From Lysobacterales bacterium UBA5700 (GTDB taxonomy: Bacteria; Pseudomonadota; Gammaproteobacteria; Xanthomonadales; Xanthomonadaceae), in NCBI GenBank assembly GCA_002420085.1, contig DIHI01000037.1, forward strand, positions 1-10,884: a stretch of DNA of 10,884 bases, given 5' to 3'. The notes beneath the pieces are model-generated. The model did not search any database. It saw only the letters and a list, made by a program, of their open reading frames with translations, and was not told the DNA's origin. The translations under genes and the position numbers were made by a program. Positions 1-6,500 of the stretch are shown here, one piece after another. How positions within the stretch are numbered: the first letter of the stretch is position 1; each line of letters begins with the position of its first letter.

Positions 1-299
1 GTTCCGCGTGGAAACCTGGCTTGACATGCACCGCAGGTCAGCGCCTGGCAGACGATGCGGCGAAGGCACGAGAGATCGAGGCAAGGCTGGACAGGCTGGC
101 CGCCGCGTGCAACGTGCTGCCGATGGACGCGGTGGCCTTCCGAACGTGGGCACAACTCAGGTACAGGTGGTCCGACACCTTGTGCGAGGACGCGATGATT
201 GCTGCGACTGCCAAGGTTCACGGTCTCACGGTGGCCACTCGGTACAGGGCTGACTTCAGTGGCTTCGGTGTGCCATTACTGGACCCGTTCGTGGGTTAG
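1..299 (+). CDS. VapC-like PIN-domain ribonuclease toxin, 3' part (possibly decayed)
   Basis: This is the C-terminal part of a PIN-domain protein of the VapC/FitB toxin type; the 5' end lies beyond the left edge. Reading from base 3 to the TAG at 297-299, the recognisable family landmarks are a DDAAKAREIEARLDRL helix, the LPMDA segment, EDAMIAATAKVHGLTV with the third acidic PIN residue, and TRYRADF followed by GVPLLDPF at the C-terminus. VapC proteins are Mg-dependent RNases that cut tRNA or rRNA and are neutralised by a VapB antitoxin, normally encoded just upstream and so outside the window. Several usually conserved positions are changed: W to R in the WLDRL helix, Y to C before EDAM, and N to Y in the TRN..DF motif. 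Before about base 45 the other frame (from base 2, FRVETWLDMHRRSA) looks more like a VapC, which suggests a frameshift. It may be a pseudogene. The family call is fairly secure; its activity is doubtful. Confidence 0.6.
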   Translation, partial: SAWKPGLTCTAGQRLADDAAKAREIEARLDRLAAACNVLPMDAVAFRTWAQLRYRWSDTLCEDAMIAATAKVHGLTVATRYRADFSGFGVPLLDPFVG

Positions 300-539
300 G
301 TTCTGGACGAGCGCGGGGAGCGAATCAGTCGGGGTGTACCCGGTCCACGGCTTTACGCCGACACCTCGCTCGGTGGATCATTCGCCGGATGAGGATCGTC
401 GATGAGCAGGGTGGGGTGCATGTTGGATCGGGGGACGGGCTCGATGGGCCCATGGCCGGGGCTGTGGTGGACATGACCGGCGTTGTGCCGGTTGGCCGCG
501 CGGTCGTGGTCTGGCGTCGGGTGGACAGCGGTCCACGGT
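300..539. other. Intergenic spacer with a short upstream ORF
   Basis: No convincing gene lies between the vapC-like fragment and the membrane-protein gene at 540. The spacer contains a 24-codon ORF, ATG 402 to TGA 474-476, with a good Shine-Dalgarno sequence (AGGA at 392-395, 6 nt before the ATG). It is in the same frame as the downstream gene. A second short frame, 452-547, runs across the start of that gene. I see no recognisable -10/-35 pair. No function is assigned. Confidence 0.4.
521..536 (+). repeat. Perfect 6-bp hairpin just before the GTG start at 540
   Basis: GTGGAC (521-526) and GTCCAC (531-536) are exact reverse complements separated by the 4-nt loop AGCG. The hairpin ends 3 nt before the proposed GTG start, so in mRNA it would cover the place where a ribosome binding site should be. 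It could moderate translation of the downstream gene, or it could be chance in GC-rich DNA. Confidence 0.4.
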
Positions 540-1367
540 GTGGCTGATCGGCGCTCGGCACAGCCATGGAATGGCCCGGCACTGATTCTGGTTGTGGCGT
601 TGCATGCGGCCTTGCTGCTGGCTCTGCGCGAGTGGTCGCGACCGCATGCGACGGTCCAGCCACGGGGTGAGCCGATTCGTATCCAGTGGCTGGTGATCGA
701 GCCTCCTGCGCCGCCGCCGGTGCCGCCGGCGATCCGCAGTCCGCGTGAGTCCGAGTTGCTGCCGGCGCCGCCAGTGCGACCGGTGCGTCGGGTGCTGGCG
801 CCGACCGCCGTTGCCGAGACGCCGCCAGCCGAGCGTCCGGTGCTGGTCGAGCGCGCCCTGCGTGAGCGGCTGTATCGGCCGGATGGTTCGCTGGCGTTGA
901 GCGAGGATCTGCTGCTTGAGGTGGATCGGAACACGATCAGACGGGATTTCGATTTCCAGATTGCCGGCCTGGAACATGCCGGCAAGGTGTTCGATCGCCC
1001 GCCACCCCTGGTCTACCAGGCGACCCGCTTCGATGGCTACTGGCAGCCGACACCGGATGTGCTGACCGATGTCCTGGAGCGTGCGGTCCGGGCGAGCACG
1101 GCAACCGTGCGGATTCCGATTCCGGGGCGTCCGGGCTGGCGGCTGGTGTGTTCGGTGGTGGTGTTGGCGGTGTCGGGGGGCTGCGGAATGGCCGGGCCGA
1201 ACAATCCGGTGCTCGGGCTGGACGATCCCGACACCTTGGATGCCGACGAGCAGCGCGCGTGCGAGTCGCTGTGGCAGCAGATCGCGGAGGCGCGCAGTCA
1301 GGCCGAGCGGCACCGGTTGACGGGGATTTACGAAACCGGCTGCCGGAAGCCGTCGGCGGACCTGTGA
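540..1367 (+). CDS. Single-pass, proline-rich periplasmic protein of unknown function (TonB-like architecture)
   Basis: The predicted protein has 275 residues. A short basic N-terminus is followed by one membrane segment (about residues 13-29, GPALILVVALHAALLLAL). A Pro-rich stretch (about 55-100, including EPPAPPPVPP) follows, then a charged globular part. The later part contains FDRPPPLVYQATRFDGYWQP (about residues 163-182) and two cysteines near VCSVVVLAVSGGCG that could form a periplasmic disulfide. The N-terminal anchor plus Pro-rich linker resembles TonB, but I cannot recognise a TonB C-terminal domain, so that name is not justified. Similar unnamed proteins occur, to my recollection, in Xanthomonadales. 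GTG 540 is preferred because it sits just before the anchor. An in-frame TTG at 483 is the only earlier start before a TGA at 474. Neither has a good Shine-Dalgarno sequence. The gene is convergent with the cytochrome genes, with only 39 bp between the two stop codons. Confidence 0.7.
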   Translation: MADRRSAQPWNGPALILVVALHAALLLALREWSRPHATVQPRGEPIRIQWLVIEPPAPPPVPPAIRSPRESELLPAPPVRPVRRVLAPTAVAETPPAERPVLVERALRERLYRPDGSLALSEDLLLEVDRNTIRRDFDFQIAGLEHAGKVFDRPPPLVYQATRFDGYWQPTPDVLTDVLERAVRASTATVRIPIPGRPGWRLVCSVVVLAVSGGCGMAGPNNPVLGLDDPDTLDADEQRACESLWQQIAEARSQAERHRLTGIYETGCRKPSADL

Positions 1368-1406
1368 TGAGTCGGTCGAGGCGCGACCGGCAGCGGTTCG
1401 GGGCGC

Positions 1407-1739
1407 TCAGTTCTGACCGTCGAGGGTGCTGAGCGGGCCGCTCTGTGCGGCGAAGTAGGCGGCGAGGTCTTCGATGTCCTGATCGCTCAATGCGGTGCTG
1501 AAGCCGGCCATGATCGCGTTCGGACGGGTTCCCGATCGGTAGTCGCGCAGGGCCTTGGCGAGGTAGTCGGCGTGCTGGCCGGCGAGCAGCGGGTATTGCG
1601 GGTCGCCGATGCCATTGCCGTCCGGGCCGTGGCAGGCCTGACAGACCTGGGATTTGCGTTGGCCGGCTTCGACGCTGCCCTGGGCGAGGGCGTCGGCGGT
1701 GGCGAGGGACAGCAGGGCGATGATGAGAAGACGGGTCAT
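1407..1739 (-). CDS. Secreted monohaem c-type cytochrome (c4-half-like), second gene of pair
   Basis: A 110-residue class I cytochrome c, exported to the periplasm to carry electrons. It has a Sec signal peptide (MTRLLIIALLSLATADALA, cleavage after residue 19). The haem-attachment motif is CQACH (C33, C36, H37), with GPDGNG right after it. LLAGQHADYL follows, and M77 (in PNAIMAGF) is the likely sixth haem ligand. The sequence style is that of one domain of dihaem cytochrome c4, at half the usual size of about 190 residues. ATG 1739 is preferred because it gives a clean signal peptide. A GTG at 1757 would overlap the upstream gene's stop as GTGA and add six residues. Co-transcribed with the cytochrome gene upstream. 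The redox partner, probably a terminal oxidase, is not in the window. Confidence 0.9.
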   Translation of the reverse strand: MTRLLIIALLSLATADALAQGSVEAGQRKSQVCQACHGPDGNGIGDPQYPLLAGQHADYLAKALRDYRSGTRPNAIMAGFSTALSDQDIEDLAAYFAAQSGPLSTLDGQN

Positions 1740-1753
1740 GGGCAAGCGCTCGT

Positions 1754-2083
1754 TCACTGGGCCGCGCGGCCCTGGCCGGAAAGGTAGGTGGCGATGTCGC
1801 GGATGTCCTGCTCGCTGAAGCTCTCGGCCTGGGCGCGCATGGTCGGGTGCGGACGCTCGCCCGTGCGATAGGCGGTCAGGGCGGTCACCAGGTATTCGTA
1901 GTTCTGGCCGCCGATGCGTGGCACGTGATAGTGCGGGTAGACGTTCTTGTAGCCGGCGATGCCGTGACAGCCGGTGCAGGTGTAGGCCAGGGATTTGCCC
2001 TTCTCGGCGTCGCCCTGAGCCGATGCGGCAGCGGACAGGGTCAGGCCGAGCAGGACGGCGATCGATGCGTAGCGCGTTTTCAT
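1754..2083 (-). CDS. Secreted monohaem c-type cytochrome (c4-half-like), first gene of pair
   Basis: A 109-residue periplasmic class I cytochrome c. The signal peptide is about residues 1-22 (cleavage after ASA). The haem motif is CTGCH (C36, C39, H40). A c4-like core follows, with PRIGGQNYEYLVTAL and TGERPHPTM, where M82 is the probable axial ligand. The C-terminal helix is EQDIRDIATYLSGQ. Its divergence from the neighbouring cytochrome includes a His/Tyr-rich stretch (KNVYPHYHVP, about residues 46-55) where c4 domains usually have a short NP..P segment. The two genes are arranged like the two haem domains of cytochrome c4 but are separate polypeptides. A perfect TATAAT hexamer lies about 50 bp upstream. 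ATG 2083 is the only start giving an intact signal peptide. Confidence 0.9.
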   Translation of the reverse strand: MKTRYASIAVLLGLTLSAAASAQGDAEKGKSLAYTCTGCHGIAGYKNVYPHYHVPRIGGQNYEYLVTALTAYRTGERPHPTMRAQAESFSEQDIRDIATYLSGQGRAAQ

Positions 2084-2133
2084 GCGGGACTCGAAGTCGG
2101 GATTCGGATCGGAGGATGCGTCACAAGCCGGCG

Positions 2134-2139
2134 ATTATA
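2134..2139 (-). promoter_or_regulatory. Probable -10 element for the cytochrome pair
   Basis: The minus strand reads TATAAT here, a perfect sigma70 -10 hexamer, about 50 bp ahead of the first cytochrome's ATG. No good -35 hexamer is visible 16-18 bp further upstream (the region reads TGCGCG or similar), and there is no TG extension, so the promoter may need an activator. It is the only AT-rich patch in this part of the intergenic region. Confidence 0.5.
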
Positions 2140-2183
2140 ACGTCCCTGTCCGATTGCGCGCAGATCATGGCCATCGTTCGTCG

Positions 2184-2215
2184 GGTTCGGCTTCCTCCAG
2201 GTTCGGCTTCCTTCA
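2184..2215. repeat. 16-bp tandem direct repeat, two copies
   Basis: GGTTCGGCTTCCTCCA (2184-2199) is followed immediately by GGTTCGGCTTCCTTCA (2200-2215). The copies match at 15 of 16 positions. The repeat lies between the two divergent promoters. It may be a slippage duplication or a pair of direct-repeat binding sites. Confidence 0.75.
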
Positions 2216-2221
2216 GGCCAA

Positions 2222-2243
2222 CGCGGCCGTGCGAGCGGCCGCG
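2222..2243. repeat. GC-rich inverted repeat, 7-bp stem and 8-nt loop
   Basis: CGCGGCC (2222-2228) and GGCCGCG (2237-2243) are exact reverse complements around an 8-nt loop. No T-tract follows on either strand, so a rho-independent terminator is unlikely. The repeat separates the cytochrome promoter side from the efflux promoter side of the intergenic region. Confidence 0.5.
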
Positions 2244-2329
2244 ATTCATCGGTCGATGGTCATGATGACTTCGAGCACTCGCTGGCGCGGAGGGCAAATA
2301 GCGAAACTGATCCCACGCTTCCGACCGTC

Positions 2330-2361
2330 TTGACAACCCTAGTGATATAGTAGACTATAAC
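2330..2361 (+). promoter_or_regulatory. Sigma70-type promoter of the RND efflux operon
   Basis: A perfect -35 hexamer TTGACA sits at 2330-2335. The -10 is ambiguous. TATAAC at 2356-2361 is a 5/6 match but at 20-bp spacing. TAGACT at 2351-2356 is 4/6 at 15 bp, and GACTAT at 2353-2358 is 3/6 at the ideal 17 bp. All candidates fall in the only AT-rich patch of the area, and transcription would start about 45-50 bp before the adaptor's ATG. The suboptimal spacing, together with the palindrome lying on the -10, fits a tightly regulated promoter. Confidence 0.65.
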
Positions 2362-2363
2362 AC
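2342..2363. promoter_or_regulatory. 22-bp palindromic operator overlapping the efflux promoter -10
   Basis: The left half GTGATATAGT (2342-2351) and right half ACTATAACAC (2354-2363) are reverse complements at 9 of 10 positions, around the centre AG. The palindrome covers the spacer and the -10 region of the promoter that begins with TTGACA at 2330. This placement is typical of a dimeric repressor site. TetR- or MarR-family repressors commonly control RND pumps in this way, but no regulator gene is present in the window, so the protein is unknown. Confidence 0.6.
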
Positions 2364-2401
2364 CAGCACAACGTGACACCCCCCACTCGCACAGCCCTTG
2401 C

Positions 2402-2406
2402 AGGAA
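2402..2406 (+). promoter_or_regulatory. Ribosome binding site that fixes the adaptor start
   Basis: AGGAA lies 8 nt before ATG 2415. Neither the upstream in-frame GTG at 2373, which lies close to the promoter, nor the later ATG at 2439 has a comparable site, so ATG 2415 is chosen. Confidence 0.65.
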
Positions 2407-2414
2407 CCCTCGAC

Positions 2415-3581
2415 ATGTTTCGTCCCGGACACTCTCAGATGCGCCCGACCCTTCTTGCCGCCTCCCTGGCGCTGCTTCTGACGGCCTGTGGTGGCGGTTC
2501 GGCGCCGGATACGGCCGCCGAGTCAGCCACGGCCACGGCCGAGACCGGCAAGGATGCCAAGGACGTCAAGCCGGTGGCGGTCGAGGCGGCGGCGGCCGGA
2601 CGGCGCGGGATCAGTGCCAGCTATGCCGGAACCGCGTCGCTGGTGCCGGTCGAAGAGGCCATGGTGGTCGCCAAGACCAGCGGTGTGCTCGATCAGTTGC
2701 TGGCCGAGGAGGGCGATCAGGTGGTTGCCGGTCAACTCTTGGCGCGGCTGGATCCGGATCGCAAGGGGTTGGCGCTGGCACAGCAGCGCGCGACCCTGAA
2801 GAAGCTGGAAAGCGAATTCGCCCGGTCGAGCGAGCTGTACGAGCGGCAACTGGTGAGCGCCGATGCTCACGAGAAGATCCGTTCCGAACTCGACATCCAG
2901 CGCGCGGCGGTCGATATCGCCGAACTGGAACTGTCCTACACCCGCATTCTGGCGCCGATTTCCGGTGTGGTCGCCGAGCGCATGGTCAAGCAGGGCAACC
3001 TGATCCAGGCCAATGGCAGCTTGTTCCGGATCGTCGATGGCAGTCGGCTGGAGGCGGTGTTGAATGTCCCGGAACGGGATCTGGCCAAGCTGGCGGCCGG
3101 TCTGCCGGTCGCATTGGCGGTCGATGCCGTGCCGGGCCGACGTTTTCCGGGCCGGATCGATCGGGTCAGTCCGGTCGTCGATGCCGGCAGCGGCACTTTC
3201 CGGGTGGTCGCGCGGTTCGAGGATCAGCCGGAATTGCGGGCGGGCATGTTCGGACGAATCGAGGTCGAGTACGACCAGCGTGCCGATGCGCTGACCATTC
3301 CGCGTGAGGCGCTGATCGAGGGCGAGGGTGAGACGGCGGTGTTCGCGATTCGTGACGGCAAGGCGGCCCGGGTGGCGGTCGAGGTCGGCTATCTGGATGG
3401 CGGTCTGGCCGAGATCCGCTCCGGTCTGGTCGATGGCGAGCAGGTGGTGACGGTCGGCAAGGCGACTCTGCGCGATGGCGCCACGGTGGAGATCGTCAAC
3501 GCGCCAGCGGTGGCCGAAGATGAGTCGCCGGAAGGCGTCGAGGCGGGTCTGACGGGCGGCGCTCAGGCGGCTGCCCAATGA
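2415..3581 (+). CDS. RND efflux periplasmic adaptor (membrane-fusion protein), lipoprotein
   Basis: An AcrA/HlyD-family adaptor of 388 residues that would bridge the inner-membrane permeases to an outer-membrane channel in the periplasm. A lipoprotein signal peptide ends in the lipobox LLLTAC, so Cys25 would be lipid-modified. A flexible Ala/Thr/Glu-rich stretch follows (about 28-60). The lipoyl half-motifs are at about 82-115 (AKTSGVLDQLLAEEGDQVVAG) and 173-206 (ILAPISGVVAERMVKQGNLI), flanking a short coiled-coil hairpin (116-172). The beta-barrel is at about 209-285 and the membrane-proximal domain at about 290-361. The acidic/Ala tail (about 363-388) is probably disordered. The hairpin is shorter than in AcrA. 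First gene of the operon: its TGA overlaps the next ATG as ATGA, suggesting translational coupling. The palindromic promoter region upstream probably controls all three genes. Substrates cannot be read from the sequence. Confidence 0.93.
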   Translation: MFRPGHSQMRPTLLAASLALLLTACGGGSAPDTAAESATATAETGKDAKDVKPVAVEAAAAGRRGISASYAGTASLVPVEEAMVVAKTSGVLDQLLAEEGDQVVAGQLLARLDPDRKGLALAQQRATLKKLESEFARSSELYERQLVSADAHEKIRSELDIQRAAVDIAELELSYTRILAPISGVVAERMVKQGNLIQANGSLFRIVDGSRLEAVLNVPERDLAKLAAGLPVALAVDAVPGRRFPGRIDRVSPVVDAGSGTFRVVARFEDQPELRAGMFGRIEVEYDQRADALTIPREALIEGEGETAVFAIRDGKAARVAVEVGYLDGGLAEIRSGLVDGEQVVTVGKATLRDGATVEIVNAPAVAEDESPEGVEAGLTGGAQAAAQ

Positions 3582-6500
3582 AGACCTACCAGGGGGCGGC
3601 CGGTCTGGCCGAATTTTCGACCCGGCGGCGGGTCACCATCGCCATGGTCATGCTGACCTTCGTGCTGTTCGGCTGGATCGCGCTGCGTGATCTGAAGGTC
3701 AATCTGCTGCCCGATCTGACCTATCCGACCCTGACCGTTCGCACCACCTACACCGGTGCGGCGCCGTCGGAGATCGAGAACCTGATCTCCGAGCCGGTCG
3801 AGGAAGCGGTCGGGGTGGTCAAGAACCTGCGCAAGCTGCGCTCGGTGTCGCGTACCGGTCAGAGCGATGTGATCCTGGAATTCGCCTGGGGCACCGACAT
3901 GGATCGGGCCAGCATGGAGGTTCGCGACAAGTTGGAAATCCTCCGGCTGCCGCTGGAGGCCGAGCAGCCGGTGCTGCTGCGCTTCAATCCGTCCACCGAG
4001 CCGATCATGCGTCTGGCGCTGGCCAGCCCGGAGGTGGTCGGGGCCAATGCCGAGGCCGAGTTGATGCGCCTGCGTCGTTTCGCCGACGAGGAACTCAAGA
4101 AGGCGCTCGATCCGGTGGCCGGTGTGGCGGCGACCAAGGTGTCGGGTGGTCTGGAGGACGAAGTCCAGGTGTTGATCGATCAGCAGCGCCTGGCCCAGTT
4201 GAACATCGATGTCGGCACGGTGATCGAACGGTTGCGACTGGAGAACGTCAATGTCTCCGGTGGGCGCATCGAGGAGGGCAGCCAGCGTTATCTGGTTCGG
4301 ACGGTCAACCAGTTCGCCGGTCTCGACGAGATGCGCGAGTTGATGGTGGCCACGGTTGCCGGTGTGCCGATCCGGCTCGGCGAGATCGCCACTGTGCGCC
4401 AGGGGTACAAGGAGCGTGAGGCGATCATCCGCTTGGCCGGTGAGGAGGCCATCGAGTTGGCGGTCTACAAGGAGGGCGATGCCAATACCGTCGCTGTCGC
4501 CGATGCCGTCAAGCAGACCTTGAGCCGGGTTCGCCAGTCGCTGCCGCCCGGTGCGGAGCTGACCGAGGTCGAGGACCAGTCGATCTTCATTCGCCAGGCG
4601 CTCGACGAGGTCCGTTCGGAGGCGTTGTGGGGCGGTTCGCTGGCCCTGCTGCTGATCTTCCTGTTCCTGCGCGACGGCTGGAGCACCTTCGTCATCGCCC
4701 TGTCGCTGCCGGTGTCGATCATTACCACGTTCTTCTTCATGGGCCAGTTCGGTCTGAGTCTGAACGTGATGTCGCTGGCCGGTCTGGCGTTGGCGACCGG
4801 CATGGTGGTGGACGATTCGATCGTGGTCCTGGAGAGCATCGCCAAGGCGCGTGAGCGCGGCCTGGGCATGATCGAGGCGGCAATCGTCGGAACCAGCGAA
4901 GTCGGCATGGCGGTGGTGGCATCGACCCTGACCACGGTGGCGGTGTTCCTGCCGCTGGTGTTCGTCGAGGGTGTGGCGGGCCAGTTGTTCGGTGATCAGG
5001 CGCTGACCGTTGCCATTGCGATGCTGATGTCGCTGGTGGTGGCGATGACCCTGATTCCGATGCTGGCGTCCTGGCGTGCCACTTCGCCGCTGGCCTATGC
5101 CGTCGAGCCCGGTGATGAGGTGGCGAGTTGGCGTCGGATATTCGACTTCATCAAGCGCGTCCTGTACTGGCCGTTGAATGGCAAGACGGCGAACGGCGAT
5201 CCGGCAATGGCGATCGTCCTGAACGGCGTTGCCGTGAACCGTTCGCGATCCTCGCTGCGGATGCTGGTCTGGTCGGTGACCCTGATACCGAAGCTGGTGG
5301 TGCTGGTGCCGACTGTGTTGGTGGCGGTTCTGGCCGGGCTGCTGCCTTGGCTGCTGTTCGCACTGACCTGGGTGGTTGCCGTGATCGGCCGGCTGTTTGC
5401 ACGGACCGTCGGTGTGGCGCTGGGCTGGTTGAGCGGTGTTCTGATGGCCGGCTTCGGTCGGGCCGAGGACGCCTATCTGCGTCTGCTGCCGCGTGCCTTG
5501 GCCAGCCCTGGCCTGGTGCTGGGTGGCGCGCTGGCGGCATTCCTGGCGGTGCTGGCCCTGATTCCGGGCCTGGGCGCCGATCTGATTCCGCAGTTGGCCC
5601 AGGATCGCTTCACGATGACCGCCAAGCTGGCGCCGGGCACTCAGTTGCGCGACACCGATCTGTTGATGCGCGATGTCCAGCGACTGCACGCCGAGCAGGC
5701 CGGCATCCGGACGCTGTACGGGGTGAGTGGCAGCGGTAACCGGCTCGACGCCAGCCCGACCGAGTCGGGTGAAAACATCGCGGCGCTGACCGTGGTGCTC
5801 GAACGCAGTGCTGACAGCGCGCTGGAGGCCGAGGTGACCGAGGCGCTGCGGGCCAGCATGACCGCCAATTTTCCGGGCGTTGAAGTCGATTTCGGGCGCC
5901 CGGAGTTGTTCAGCTTTGCGACGCCGCTGGAGATCGAATTGCGTGGCAACGATCTCGATCGCCTCGCCGAGGCCGGACGCGATCTGGCCCAGCGCATGGC
6001 CGCCGATGACCGTTTCGCCGACATCAAATCGACGGTCGAGCGGGGTTTTCCGGAAATCCAGATTCGCTTCGATCAGGAGCGCGCCGCTGCCTTGGGCCTG
6101 ACCACGCGCCAGATTGCCGATCAGGTGGTGCGCAAGGTGCGCGGCGAGGTTGCCACCCGCTACAGCTTCCGCGACCGCAAGATCGATGTCCTGGTCCGGG
6201 CCAGAGAAGCCGATCGGGCGTCGGTTGACGACATTCGCCGATTGATCGTCAATCCACAGAGCGAACGGCCGGTGACCTTGGAATCGGTCGCCGAGGTGGT
6301 CGCCACCACCGGTCCGAGCGAGATTCATCGGACCGATCAGGTGCGGGTTGCGGTGATCTCGGCCAATCTTCGCCATGGCGATCTGGCCTCGGCGGTCACG
6401 GCAGTGCGCGAACTGGTCGCCGAGCGGCCGATGCCGGCCGGGGTCGATCTGGCCATCGGCGGTCAGGGTGAAGAACTTGATGCCTCGACGGCATCCCTGT

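Noticed and set aside
378..1313. 311-codon minus-strand open frame opposite the proline-rich membrane protein
   Set aside because: It is low-complexity Arg/His/Pro/Gln-rich sequence. The plus strand has a membrane anchor and a motif-like C-terminal region, which is more credible.
540..1367. Calling the proline-rich protein a TonB energy transducer
   Set aside because: Only the anchor plus Pro-rich linker resembles TonB. No TonB C-terminal domain, ExbB or ExbD is visible in the window.
1367..1432. 21-codon ORF starting in TGATG overlap with the end of the proline-rich protein gene
   Set aside because: It is very short and Arg-rich, has no homology I recognise, and runs antisense into the end of the cytochrome gene.
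1404..1435. Inverted repeat CGCTCAG / CTGAGCG at the end of the cytochrome gene as a terminator
   Set aside because: The 18-nt loop is long, the repeat overlaps the last codons and stop of the cytochrome gene, and no T-tract follows on either strand.
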